DNA from: Roseiarcus sp963832305
GTDB lineage: Bacteria > Pseudomonadota > Alphaproteobacteria > Rhizobiales > Beijerinckiaceae
Assembly: GCA_963832305.1 (NCBI GenBank)
Contig: CAWHTU010000018.1
Location: 1-64,000, forward strand
Reading direction: 5' to 3'
Length of the DNA: 64,000 nucleotides
Below the pieces are notes generated by a model that worked only from the letters and a program-made list of their open reading frames with translations, had not been told where the DNA came from and ran no database searches. Made by a program: the position numbers and the translations under genes. Positions 53,117 to 61,952 of this stretch are shown one piece after another (positions within the stretch are counted from its first letter, which is position 1; the number at the start of each line of letters is the position of its first letter).

Positions 53117-54169
53117 CTATCCTTTGACCGCACCGACGAGCAGTCCACGCGCAATGTGCTTCTGCAGGAAGGCGGCGATGACGATGACCGGCGCGATCAT
53201 GATGACGATCAGCACCGACATGTACCACCATTGCGGTCCGCGCGTCGTGTTCTGCGCGGCGACGAGCACCGGCATTGTCTGCGCCTTCGCGTTGGTCAGA
53301 AACAGCGCGAGCAGGAACTCGTTCCAGGCCAGGATAAATACGAGCATGAAAGTCGCAGCAAGGCCCGACCGCACGAGGGGCAGGGCGATCGTGAAGAACA
53401 CCCGGAACTTGGAAGCGCCGTCGATCTCCGCGCTCTCCTCCAGGTCGAGGGGAACGCCGGCAAAAAAGTCGCGCGTGAGCCAGACGACGATCGGCAGGTT
53501 GACGCCGGTGTAGGTCGCAATCAGCGCGAACTTCGTGTCGAGCAATTGGAGATGCTGGAACATGACGTAGATCGGGAGCACAGCGACGATCGGCGGCATG
53601 ATCCGGTTCGAGATCATCCAGAACTCAATGTCGTTGTTGCCGACAGCGCCTTTGAAACGTCGCACGAAGGTGCCGAGCGCGAGCAGGAACAGAGCGATCG
53701 CTGCCGCGCCTGCCGCCTGCCAAGGCACTTGCAGGGCCGCGACGGCAATGATCAGCGCGATCAGAAGGACGAGAAAGGTTAGGATCGCCGCCAACTTGAC
53801 CTGAAAACGGATGCGAACGAGCGCATAGGCCGCGAGCGCTCCGATGACGAGCGCCAGCACCGTGCTCGAAAGCGTCACCACGATCGAGTTGAGATAAGGC
53901 CCAAGCGTATTGTTCTGCAAGAGCATGAAGTTCCAGGCGTCAAGCGTTGGCTGGAAGTCGACGAATGGAATGTAAAACGGGCCGCTGTCGACCTCGACCT
54001 CGATCTTGAACGACGTCACCAGCACCCAATAGAGGGGAAAGAGAACAACGAGCGTCCACGAGCCAAGGACGGCGTAAACAGCGATTTTTGACGGCGCCGC
54101 CATCTCCTCGAGGCTCTTCGCTTCGAACCAACGGCGCATGAGGCCGCGAGATTCAAGCGTGTCGCTCAC
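53117..54169 (-). CDS. ABC sugar importer permease (MalG type)
   Basis: 350 residues. N-terminal cytoplasmic tail, then helices at WTLVVLFPLYWVLVTS and onward. The EAA loop reads LDLEESAEIDGASKFRVFFT. The GTG start overlaps the stop codon of the preceding permease by four bases and has GGAG upstream. Related to the dead permease at 48741. Forms the translocation channel with the MalF-type subunit. Confidence 0.92.
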   Translation of the reverse strand: MSDTLESRGLMRRWFEAKSLEEMAAPSKIAVYAVLGSWTLVVLFPLYWVLVTSFKIEVEVDSGPFYIPFVDFQPTLDAWNFMLLQNNTLGPYLNSIVVTLSSTVLALVIGALAAYALVRIRFQVKLAAILTFLVLLIALIIAVAALQVPWQAAGAAAIALFLLALGTFVRRFKGAVGNNDIEFWMISNRIMPPIVAVLPIYVMFQHLQLLDTKFALIATYTGVNLPIVVWLTRDFFAGVPLDLEESAEIDGASKFRVFFTIALPLVRSGLAATFMLVFILAWNEFLLALFLTNAKAQTMPVLVAAQNTTRGPQWWYMSVLIVIMIAPVIVIAAFLQKHIARGLLVGAVKG

Positions 54170-55299
54170 TGAAATCTCCGCGTCCATCGGACCACATAGT
54201 TGAAGAACGATACGCAGGTGATCGTCGACACAAAAAGCAGGATGTAGCCAATCGCCGCGGAGCCCCCGAGGTCCTGAGTCCGCCATGCGATGAAGGAGTG
54301 CAAGGTCATCGATTCCGTCGCGAGGCCTGGTCCCCCGGCCGTCAAAACGTTCGGGATGTCGATGATCTTGAATGCTTCGATCAACCGAATGAGGACCACA
54401 GTCGCCGCGATCGGCGCGATCGCAGGCCACGTGATGTCGCGAAAGACCTGGAATCCGCCGGCCCCGTCGAGGCGAGCGGCCTCAAGCTGATCGCGCGGCT
54501 GGTTCTCGATCGCGGCGAGCAGCACGATGAACATGAATGGCGTCCACTGCCAGGTGTCGCCGATCAGCACCATAAGCCGCGCCGACCAAGCCTGGTCGGC
54601 CCAGGACCAGGAGCCGAGGCCAACCGCCGCGCTCACCGGCGCGAACGGCCCCTTTTGCATGTCGGCCAGCATCCGGAACATGTAGGCGACGCCGACAGGG
54701 GTCACCATCAGCGGAATGAAGAAGACGACCCGGAAAAAGCCGCGCCCGCAAATCGGCTGCGCGCAGAGAAGCGCGAGCCCGAGGCCGATTGCGAATTGCG
54801 CCGCAACGCCAAAGAGAACGTAGACGCAGGTCGTGAGCAGCGTGCCTTGATAGGCTTTCTGAGGCAGCGTTGCGAGCAGCGCGAGCAGGAGGCCTGTCGC
54901 AAGCGCAAGGGAGAGGAGACGTCCAACGAATCCAAAGACAGTGAATTCCGTCCTCACGTAGCGGAAGAGCCAATAGAGAACGGCTGCGGCGTAGATCGCG
55001 AACAGGACCCAACCAGACGGCTCGATCGGCTTCAATGTGCCGATGAGATGGTATTGCTGGCTCCCGACCAACAGACGTTTGTAGTTGTAGAGCCCGATGA
55101 AGGTCAGCGTGAAACTGCCGCCGGCGAGCGCGAAGCGACACACAGACAGATAGACGGAGACGATGAGTGGGAAGATCGCGAAGCACAGGAGAATTATCAC
55201 TGCCGGCAGCACCATGATGCGGCCGGAATGGCGGTCGATCCATTCGTCGCGTGTCTCGCGGGCCTGGACCTCGGCAGGCGCTGCCTGAGCTAGGGTCAT
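54166..55299 (-). CDS. ABC sugar importer permease (MalF type)
   Basis: 377 residues, about eight helices. Long N-terminal insert with three extra helices (VLFAIYAAAVLYWLFRYV and LLSLALATGLLLALLATLP) before the core, as in larger MalF-type subunits. EAA loop region DQLEAARLDGAGGFQVFRDI. Overlaps the downstream permease by four bases. Confidence 0.92.
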   Translation of the reverse strand: MTLAQAAPAEVQARETRDEWIDRHSGRIMVLPAVIILLCFAIFPLIVSVYLSVCRFALAGGSFTLTFIGLYNYKRLLVGSQQYHLIGTLKPIEPSGWVLFAIYAAAVLYWLFRYVRTEFTVFGFVGRLLSLALATGLLLALLATLPQKAYQGTLLTTCVYVLFGVAAQFAIGLGLALLCAQPICGRGFFRVVFFIPLMVTPVGVAYMFRMLADMQKGPFAPVSAAVGLGSWSWADQAWSARLMVLIGDTWQWTPFMFIVLLAAIENQPRDQLEAARLDGAGGFQVFRDITWPAIAPIAATVVLIRLIEAFKIIDIPNVLTAGGPGLATESMTLHSFIAWRTQDLGGSAAIGYILLFVSTITCVSFFNYVVRWTRRFQ

Positions 55300-55409
55300 T
55301 TGTCCTGGAACGTTCCGGCTCTCGGCGCGCTATTCTCGCTCGCGATTCGATATGAAATGGATAGTGTCCTCCCGGCGCGCCAAGGCGCACCGGGAAGAAT
55401 GTGAGAGCC

Positions 55410-56882
55410 TCAGCGCTGTATGCCGAGCGTGCCCTTGTAGAACTTGAGTTGGCTCTCGACGCCGATCTGCTCATTGAGATCGTTCCAGCCGTCAAGCACG
55501 GCCTTGACCGTCTGCTCTTTGTCGATCTCACCCGAAAGGAAGCGCGCGATCGCCTCGTCGAGCACGACCTGCTGATACTTCTGGTTCTGCGGGATGCGCA
55601 GGTCGAGGATCATGTTCGGGCTATCGAGGCTGTCCTTGATCGCGCCTAGGTAGCTGTCTCCGGCCACCTTGCTCATTCCCGCCTTCTTCCAGATATCGTT
55701 ATACGTGAACTGGGACATGCGGTAGGGATTGAACCCGGTGGCGCCGATCGTCACGTCGATGTTCGATTGCGCCGGCTGCGACATGTAGGACAGGAAGGCG
55801 TAAGCCGCGTCCTTGACCTTGTCCTTGGCCTTGACGTTGATGCCGCCGCTCCAGCCGCCGAACGCCGCGTAGGGCGCATGGTTGACGCCGTCGATGGCGT
55901 AGGGACAGGTGTCCTTGGTGCAAGCCTCAAGCTTGCCGGTCGACCAGTTCAGCACTTCCTTCGAGCCGGGCGTGATGACGGAGCCGGTCTTGTCGATGAC
56001 CTTCGAAGACTTGGGGTCGATCGCCAGCACTCCGACGTCGCCCCAGTCGAGGTTGAGCGCGCACTTGCCGGAGACGAACAGCGGACGCGTATCGGCGACG
56101 TCCATGTTGAGCTCGTTCGGTGGGCCGTACTTGCCCAACTCTTTCAGGAACTCAAGCGCCTTGCGGAACGCCTCGTTGTCGATGAGCGGCTTCATGTCCT
56201 TGGTGTCGAAGAACGTGCCCTGGCTTGTTCCCTTCGACTGAACCATCGAGCCGGTGACGTCGGTAATGAACCAATAACTCTGGGCGTTGCGCTTCTTGGC
56301 GATGCAGGAGCCATAGACCTTGGTTCCGTCGACCTCTTTGCCATTCAGAGCTTTGGCGACCTCGAGGTATTCGTCCCAGGTTTTCGGAGGCTTCAAGCCC
56401 GCCTTGTCCAGTATGTCCGTCCGATAGTAGAGCATGTGAAAGTCGCCATCGAGCGGCACGAGATAGATTTTGCCGTCGTAGGTCGCCGAAAAATTGCGGA
56501 AGAACGGGCCAATCTGATCCCACTCGATGTTCTTATCCTTAGCAATGCGCGGCCCCAGTTCCTCGAGATAGCCGCCAGATACATAGTCGACCATCCACTG
56601 CGGCGCGAACACCGCAGCGTCAACCGAGTTGGTGCCGCTCGCCCAGTCGGTCAGCACTTTCTGGTACAGATCGGAGAAGGGAACAGCGATCACGTTGATC
56701 TTCGCGCCGGTCAGTTTCTCGAATTCGGGGGCGCGGCGCTGCAGCGGCTCCTGGATCGCCCCGGTTTGCGTCATGATGTTCACCGTGACGCCGTCGAATT
56801 CGCCCGCTTGGGCGCCAAGTGACGAAGCGAGCGCGAACATCGCGCCTGCGATCGCGGTCGAAATGGTCAATCTCATCGCCAT
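55410..56882 (-). CDS. ABC sugar transporter substrate-binding protein
   Basis: 490 residues. Signal peptide up to LGAQA, then GEFDGVTVNIMTQTG. It has the extracellular solute-binding family 1 pattern (FEKLTGAKINVIAVPFSDLY, DGKIYLVPLDGDFHMLYYRT, PKTWDEYLEVAKAL). A strong GGAGG site lies before the ATG at 56882. First gene of the transporter operon; an inverted repeat lies about 95 bases upstream. Sugar or polyol binding is expected; the exact ligand is not clear. Confidence 0.9.
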   Translation of the reverse strand: MAMRLTISTAIAGAMFALASSLGAQAGEFDGVTVNIMTQTGAIQEPLQRRAPEFEKLTGAKINVIAVPFSDLYQKVLTDWASGTNSVDAAVFAPQWMVDYVSGGYLEELGPRIAKDKNIEWDQIGPFFRNFSATYDGKIYLVPLDGDFHMLYYRTDILDKAGLKPPKTWDEYLEVAKALNGKEVDGTKVYGSCIAKKRNAQSYWFITDVTGSMVQSKGTSQGTFFDTKDMKPLIDNEAFRKALEFLKELGKYGPPNELNMDVADTRPLFVSGKCALNLDWGDVGVLAIDPKSSKVIDKTGSVITPGSKEVLNWSTGKLEACTKDTCPYAIDGVNHAPYAAFGGWSGGINVKAKDKVKDAAYAFLSYMSQPAQSNIDVTIGATGFNPYRMSQFTYNDIWKKAGMSKVAGDSYLGAIKDSLDSPNMILDLRIPQNQKYQQVVLDEAIARFLSGEIDKEQTVKAVLDGWNDLNEQIGVESQLKFYKGTLGIQR

Positions 56883-56976
56883 GTTCAGCTTCCTCCCAAT
56901 ATTGTCGTTGCCGCGGTTCGGCGTCTGTTTGCGACTTGGCGACCCTACCGCCGTCCCGCGTCCGCTGGAATTCCAA

Positions 56977-56996
56977 TCAATCGATAGACCGATTGA
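56977..56996. promoter_or_regulatory. Candidate operator between the SBP operon and pfkB
   Basis: TCAATCG (56977-56983), 6-base spacer, CGATTGA (56990-56996), exact inverted repeats in the divergent region. This may bind a LacI- or DeoR-like regulator that is not encoded in the window. A TTGACA hexamer overlaps its right arm. Confidence 0.5.
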
Positions 56997-57136
56997 CAAA
57001 AAACTATACTGGCGGTTTGCGCGGCGCGTCAACGCGCTGCAAGACGGCGGCGAGGATGCGGTCCTGGGTATTCAGGACAGCGTCGTCATGCGGGGTAGAC
57101 CGGACGCCCCGTCGCACCATTGGGAGGTTCGGAGCC

Positions 57137-58108
57137 ATGCCTCAGCCCCACCGGTTTGACGTCGCCGCCCTCGGCGAGCTCGTCATCGATCTCATTCCGA
57201 CTTGCGCAGCGGACGGAAGCGCCTGCCTTGCGCCCAAACCCGGGGGCGCGCCGGGCAATGTGGCGGTGGGGGTTGCTCGTCTCGGCGGCGCCGCGGCGAT
57301 GCTGAGTAAGGTTGGCGACGACGCCTTTGGACGCCTTCTGGTCGAGACGCTGATAGCGAACGGTGTCGCGACGGAATCAGTGCTGGCGACCCGGGAGGGC
57401 AATACCTCGATGGCCGCGGTGACGGTCGCTCCGGACGGCGACCGCGAGTTTCTCCTCTATCGCAAAGGGTCAGCTGACTCGAGCTATGCCCCTGGAGACG
57501 TAGCCGGCGACGTTATTCGGTCCGCGCGTATCCTCCACGTCGGCAGCCTGTGGCTCAGCGAGCCTGTCTGCGGCGCCGCACAACGCCATGCGGTGCAGAT
57601 CGCCCGGACAGCGGGGGCGCTCGTTTCTGTTGACGTCAACCTGCGGTCGGCGCTTTGGCGAAGCGTCGAGGAGATGCGCGCGGCGGCGCTCGAAGCAGCG
57701 TCGGAGGCCGATATTCTGAAGGTCAGCGCGGAAGAACTCGCGCTGATGGCGGATACGTCAGATCTCGAGGAGGGCGCCGCGCGGCTCCTTTCCTCGCGTC
57801 GGCCTCTTCTCGCGGTGACGTTCGGCCCCGGCGGAGCTTTGCTTTTCTCGCATGACTGTCGGGTCCGCATCCCCGGACTCGCTGTTAAGGTCGCCGACAC
57901 GGTGGGCTGCGGCGACGCTTTCATGGCAAGCTTGCTTTTTGACATTGCGGCGTCGGGTTCGGACCTTGCTTCGGAGGAAGGGCTTGCGCGGATTGGCCGG
58001 CGAGCAGTGGCCTCAGGTGCGTTTGCCGCGACGGTCGCAGGCGCGATGGACGCCCTGCCGACCTCCAGCCAGCGAGACGCTCTCCTGCTCGCGGCTCACT
58101 CAGTCTAG
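57137..58108 (+). CDS. PfkB-family sugar kinase (fructokinase-like)
   Basis: 323 residues. N-terminal FDVAALGELVIDLIPT and PKPGGAPGNVAVGVARLGG match PfkB signature 1; the C-terminal DTVGCGDAFMAS is signature 2 with the catalytic Asp. Phosphorylates a ketose or nucleoside at the terminal hydroxyl. Divergent from the importer operon, and its end overlaps the end of the FGGY kinase gene by 9 bases (convergent). Confidence 0.9.
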   Translation: MPQPHRFDVAALGELVIDLIPTCAADGSACLAPKPGGAPGNVAVGVARLGGAAAMLSKVGDDAFGRLLVETLIANGVATESVLATREGNTSMAAVTVAPDGDREFLLYRKGSADSSYAPGDVAGDVIRSARILHVGSLWLSEPVCGAAQRHAVQIARTAGALVSVDVNLRSALWRSVEEMRAAALEAASEADILKVSAEELALMADTSDLEEGAARLLSSRRPLLAVTFGPGGALLFSHDCRVRIPGLAVKVADTVGCGDAFMASLLFDIAASGSDLASEEGLARIGRRAVASGAFAATVAGAMDALPTSSQRDALLLAAHSV

Positions 58109-59602
58109 CGCATCGAGTTTGAGCCAGAGGGGCTGGTTCGCGTCGTAGAGTGCATCGAAGACCTCCGCGTAACGCAAATAGCGGTCGCGCCAGGCAGGAT
58201 TGGGAAGGATTTCGTCGCCGAACGAGACAAATCGTCTGCGCGCATCCTTCCAGCCCGCCGCCTCTCCGGCGGCGACGGCCGCTATCATCGCGCAGCCTGC
58301 AACGCCTGCCTCCGCCTGGGCGGGAACGATGATCGGGCGGTCATAGACGCTAGCCTTGATCTCGAGCCACAGGCCTCGCGCTCCACCGGCGGCCGCGACG
58401 ACGGACTCAATTGGGCCGCTCTTCCGCTCCAGAAGGAGCAGATTGCGCCTAGCCGCGAAGGCGACGCCCTCCATCACTGCGCGATGAAGATGACCTGAAT
58501 GGTGACCGCTCGCGAGCCCGAAGAACTCCCCACGGGCCTTTGCAACGCCAGTGAAGCGCTCGCCGTTGAGGTAGGGCAGGAACAGGAGGCGATCGCATCC
58601 TGGCGGCGCCGTCTCGGCCAGTGCGACGATCGCTTCGTAATCGACCTCGTTGTTGTGGAAGGCGCGGCGAGCCCAACGCATCGAATCGCCGCCCGCGTCG
58701 AGGATTGTGAATGCGCCCCACGCGCCGTCGGCTGTCCGCATGTTCGTTACGACCGGATCTTGCAACGGCTGCAGACCGTAGGCCGTGGTTAGCGTTGATG
58801 TGCCGGTGATGTCAGAGCCGCGATGCTCGGGCGACACTCCGGATCCCAAAAGCGTGGCGGCGAAATCGCTCGTGCCAGCTGATACCGGAGTACCGGACAG
58901 AAGACCCGTCTCCGCGGCGGCTTTCGGCGACACGGCGCCCATTAGGTCGTGCGCCGCGCGGACCTGGGGCAGCAGCCGCTGATCAATGCCAAGTAGACTC
59001 GTGAGCTCGCGGCTCCAATCGCTCGATCGCGCGTCCCAGAGATACGTGCAGGAGGCGTCGGACTCGTCCATGCCGAGCGTCCCCGTGAGCTGGAAGTTGA
59101 CGTAGTCCTTGGGCATGAGAAGGCAGGCCGCGCGCGCCAGCGCCTCAGGCTGGTGTTCCGCGATCCATTGCAGTTTGAAACCGGGCCAGGCGACGGACGG
59201 CGGATTGGCCGCAAGTGGCCAAAGCGCCTCAACGTCGTGGGTGGCGATGAAAGCCGCGACTTCCTCGCTTGGCCGTTTGTCATTCCAAAGCTGAACGGAA
59301 TCAAGCGCGAGTTGGCCCTCGCAATCGACCAAAACGGTCCCATGCATCTGTCCGCAGGCGGCGACCGCGCTGACCCGAGAGGGCGCATTTTCGACCGTCT
59401 CGAGAACACGGCGAATGCTCTCAACTGCCCCATCCCACCAGTCGGCCGGACGCTGCTCCGCCAGGCCGAAGCCCGGTACGATTTGATCGTGCTGCCGCGC
59501 GCTTAACGAGAGCAGCTGTCCCGACCGGTGAAAGAGCGCTGCGCGCACGCTGCCCGTCCCGACGTCGATTGCAAGCAGCAGGTCTTTTGGCCTCGCCGTC
59601 AC
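58100..59602 (-). CDS. FGGY-family carbohydrate kinase (xylulokinase-like)
   Basis: 500 residues. N-terminal ATP domain DLLLAIDVGTGSVRAALF, catalytic region with QMHGTVLVD and LWNDKRPSEE, and a C-terminal AAGGARGLWLEIKASVYDRP segment. Phosphorylates a pentulose, hexulose or related polyol. GTG start. Its start lies 11 bases after the hxlB stop, so it is in the DUF4432-rbsK-hxlA-hxlB-kinase operon. Confidence 0.9.
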   Translation of the reverse strand: MTARPKDLLLAIDVGTGSVRAALFHRSGQLLSLSARQHDQIVPGFGLAEQRPADWWDGAVESIRRVLETVENAPSRVSAVAACGQMHGTVLVDCEGQLALDSVQLWNDKRPSEEVAAFIATHDVEALWPLAANPPSVAWPGFKLQWIAEHQPEALARAACLLMPKDYVNFQLTGTLGMDESDASCTYLWDARSSDWSRELTSLLGIDQRLLPQVRAAHDLMGAVSPKAAAETGLLSGTPVSAGTSDFAATLLGSGVSPEHRGSDITGTSTLTTAYGLQPLQDPVVTNMRTADGAWGAFTILDAGGDSMRWARRAFHNNEVDYEAIVALAETAPPGCDRLLFLPYLNGERFTGVAKARGEFFGLASGHHSGHLHRAVMEGVAFAARRNLLLLERKSGPIESVVAAAGGARGLWLEIKASVYDRPIIVPAQAEAGVAGCAMIAAVAAGEAAGWKDARRRFVSFGDEILPNPAWRDRYLRYAEVFDALYDANQPLWLKLDALD

Positions 59603-59613
59603 GCCACATCACT

Positions 59614-60162
59614 CTACTGCAGGTTTGTGTGGCGATTGAGCATGAGCCGATGCGCATCGGGGATGGCCTCCATCAGTTCCAGGACAATCGCATCGAGGAT
59701 AATCAGGCTTGTCTGTTCAAAAAGGCTGCCCCCGAACTGCTGCGTTGTTTCAATCGGCGTGTGAAAGGCGCAGTCGGCAAGTTTCGCAAGCTCGCTACCC
59801 GGCTCTCGGGTGATCAGGGCGATCCTGGCGCCTTCTTCCTTCGCAATACGACCAAAGTGGAGGCTCACCGAGGTCTTGCCCGATCCCGAGATGACGCACA
59901 GCCCATCCTCCGCACGAATAGACGGGGCGGTTGCTTCACCGACAAAATGTGCGGCGCGGCCGATGTGCATGAAGCGCATCGCGGCCATCTCCGCGACGAG
60001 TCCCGACCGGCCCTGTCCTGAGAAGAACCAACGGCGTCCCCTATCTCGGAAAACATCCACAAAGGACTGGAACGCACTCGCATTCACGCGCGCCAGTGTT
60101 TCTGCTATTTCGCGTCCGATGGCCAGCCACGGCCCGGATTGCGCAATCGGTCCTTGATCCAT
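59614..60162 (-). CDS. hxlB: SIS-domain sugar phosphate isomerase, 6-phospho-3-hexuloisomerase-like
   Basis: 182 residues of the SIS fold. FSGQGRSGLVAEMAAMRFMHIG and VISGSGKTSVSLHF are the substrate-binding loops. Size and motifs match HxlB, which converts D-arabino-3-hexulose 6-phosphate to fructose 6-phosphate. The start overlaps the hxlA 3' end by 58 bases, with AGAGGG upstream. Close coupling to hxlA argues that the two work in sequence. Confidence 0.8.
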   Translation of the reverse strand: MDQGPIAQSGPWLAIGREIAETLARVNASAFQSFVDVFRDRGRRWFFSGQGRSGLVAEMAAMRFMHIGRAAHFVGEATAPSIRAEDGLCVISGSGKTSVSLHFGRIAKEEGARIALITREPGSELAKLADCAFHTPIETTQQFGGSLFEQTSLIILDAIVLELMEAIPDAHRLMLNRHTNLQ

Positions 60163-60764
60163 TTAGCAATCCCTCTGGGGTCCTCCGCGCCGGTGATGGC
60201 GCTGCCGACGATGACGATCTCAGGCTCAACCCTAAGGACGTCGTCCAGACTGTCCGGCCCTAGTCCTCCGGCGAGAGCGACACGAAACCCTCGGCGGCGT
60301 ATCTCCGAAACGGCCTCAATATGCGCGGATGAACGGTCGCCGGCGACTCGCGCATCAGTCGCGGAATGAACGCCGACGTAGGCGAAGCTCTCGGGAAAAT
60401 TCGCGTCCGCAGGCAAGAGCTCAGGTTTCCCGAACTCTGTAATGGTGTCGACAATGACAAAGGCGCCGAAGCGCGCCGCAACGCGTCCGACTGCCGCGTG
60501 CGTTGCGCGGGAGGTCGAAGAAAGGACCGTCATGAGCCGCGCGCCCGCGCCGAGCACCATCTCGGCTTCGAGGTCGCCGCCATCGACGGTCTTGGTGTCG
60601 GCGAGAATCGGCGTGTCCGGACAAAGTTCTCGCGCGGTTGCAATCGTCCCGATTCCAAAGCGCTTGAGGAGCGGCGTCCCGATCTCGATAATGTCAGCCA
60701 CGCCTCGCACCTGGGCAATAACGCCGATGCTTTCCGCCTTATCGATCGCAACCTGCAGCAACAC
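60105..60764 (-). CDS. hxlA: 3-hexulose-6-phosphate synthase-like (OMP decarboxylase superfamily)
   Basis: 219 residues. LLQVAIDKAESIGVIAQVRG and IIEIGTPLLKRFG match HPS. The metal/phosphate motif is ILADTKTVDGGDLEAEM (D-x-K-x-x-D), and FAYVGVHSATDAR carries a GVH motif; 3-keto-L-gulonate 6-phosphate decarboxylases have a different HRS-type motif there. HPS condenses formaldehyde with ribulose 5-phosphate, or runs in reverse. GTG start at 60764. Sits 219 bases after rbsK. Confidence 0.8.
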   Translation of the reverse strand: MLLQVAIDKAESIGVIAQVRGVADIIEIGTPLLKRFGIGTIATARELCPDTPILADTKTVDGGDLEAEMVLGAGARLMTVLSSTSRATHAAVGRVAARFGAFVIVDTITEFGKPELLPADANFPESFAYVGVHSATDARVAGDRSSAHIEAVSEIRRRGFRVALAGGLGPDSLDDVLRVEPEIVIVGSAITGAEDPRGIAKWIKDRLRNPGRGWPSDAK

Positions 60765-60983
60765 CCGGTGTCCCCCCGACGGCAGCTTAGTTCCCTCGTT
60801 GCCGAGCAGAGTTAGAAGTTTGCTTGCGCCGTTGCAATCAGGGATCGGACGGAGCGCTTCCGCGGGAGATGCTTCAGCGCCGGCTCGATCGGAATCTCGC
60901 TTTCGTCGCTGGCTCGTCGATCACGCCGAGACCGAGGTCGCCTTCAAGAACATCTCGAGGTCCCGGAGTTGCAAGACGTCAGC

Positions 60984-61952
60984 TCAATGTGCAGCGCTCG
61001 AGGAGGCCTTCGCCCGCCTCAACGTGGCGGAGAACGCCTTGAACTCATCCGTCGAAGCATAGGATTTCTGGGTGCCTCGTCGGGTTACGGAGTCCGCAGC
61101 GTAGCGCGCGGCCTGGGTCAGCGCGTCTTCCGGCGTGAGGCCACCAGCAAAGAAGCGCGCGAAGCTGCCCACAAAGGCGTCTCCCGCCCCCGTCGTATCG
61201 ACGGGATTCACGTTCACTGGCTCGATTCGCTTCGTCCCGGACGACGTTATGAGAAGCGCGCCGCGAGAACCGAGCGTGACGATGACGGTTTCGATTCCCT
61301 TTGCGAGCAGAGTCCGCGCCGCTTGAACAACGTTGGCTTCCGTATCGACGGGCAGCCCAGTCAGAATGGCGAGTTCGGTCTCGTTCGGGATGAAGAACGA
61401 AACCTCACGAATTCTTTGCACTTTGAGGTCCGGCGTCGCGGGCGCTGGGTTGAGAACAGTCCTGACGCCGTGCCGCTTGCCGAATTCGATGGCGGCGTAA
61501 ACCGTCTCGAGAGGAATCTCGAGCTGCAACAGGATGAGGTCGCAAGTTCTGAGAACATCGGCGGCGCTCTCGATATCCGCCGGCGACAGGTCAGCATTGG
61601 CGCCCTTGACGATGAGGATCGAATTCTCTCCGTTCGGTTCAACCATGATCGGGGCGACGCCGCTTGATTTGCCTTTGACCCGCTTGACATGGCGCGTATC
61701 GATCCCGAAACGATCGAAATTCCTGATCGTCGCGTCCGCGAACATGTCGTCGCCCACCGCGGTGACCATGACGACGGACGCCCCGAGCATTGCTGCAGCT
61801 ACGGCCTGGTTGGCGCCTTTCCCTCCGTGTCCCATTTCGAAGCTCGGCGCTTCAACCGTCTCCCCCTTTACGGGCATCCGGCTCACATAGGTGACGAGAT
61901 CGACCATGTTGCTGCCGACAACCCCGATGCGCGGCATTGATGGCTTGCTCAT
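60984..61952 (-). CDS. rbsK: Ribokinase-like PfkB kinase
   Basis: 322 residues. GVVGSNMVDLVTYVSRMPVK and GHGGKGANQAVAAAMLG match ribokinase signature 1, and DTTGAGDAFVGSF signature 2 with the catalytic Asp. Ribokinase phosphorylates ribose, but related enzymes act on other sugars. Overlaps the DUF4432 gene by 4 bases. 219 bases of uncertain content separate it from hxlA. Confidence 0.85.
   Translation of the reverse strand: MSKPSMPRIGVVGSNMVDLVTYVSRMPVKGETVEAPSFEMGHGGKGANQAVAAAMLGASVVMVTAVGDDMFADATIRNFDRFGIDTRHVKRVKGKSSGVAPIMVEPNGENSILIVKGANADLSPADIESAADVLRTCDLILLQLEIPLETVYAAIEFGKRHGVRTVLNPAPATPDLKVQRIREVSFFIPNETELAILTGLPVDTEANVVQAARTLLAKGIETVIVTLGSRGALLITSSGTKRIEPVNVNPVDTTGAGDAFVGSFARFFAGGLTPEDALTQAARYAADSVTRRGTQKSYASTDEFKAFSATLRRAKASSSAAH

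Noticed and set aside
60105..60764. 3-keto-L-gulonate-6-phosphate decarboxylase instead of HPS
   Set aside because: The ADTKTVDGG and GVH motifs match HPS; the decarboxylase-specific HRS-type motif is absent, and an HxlB-like gene follows.
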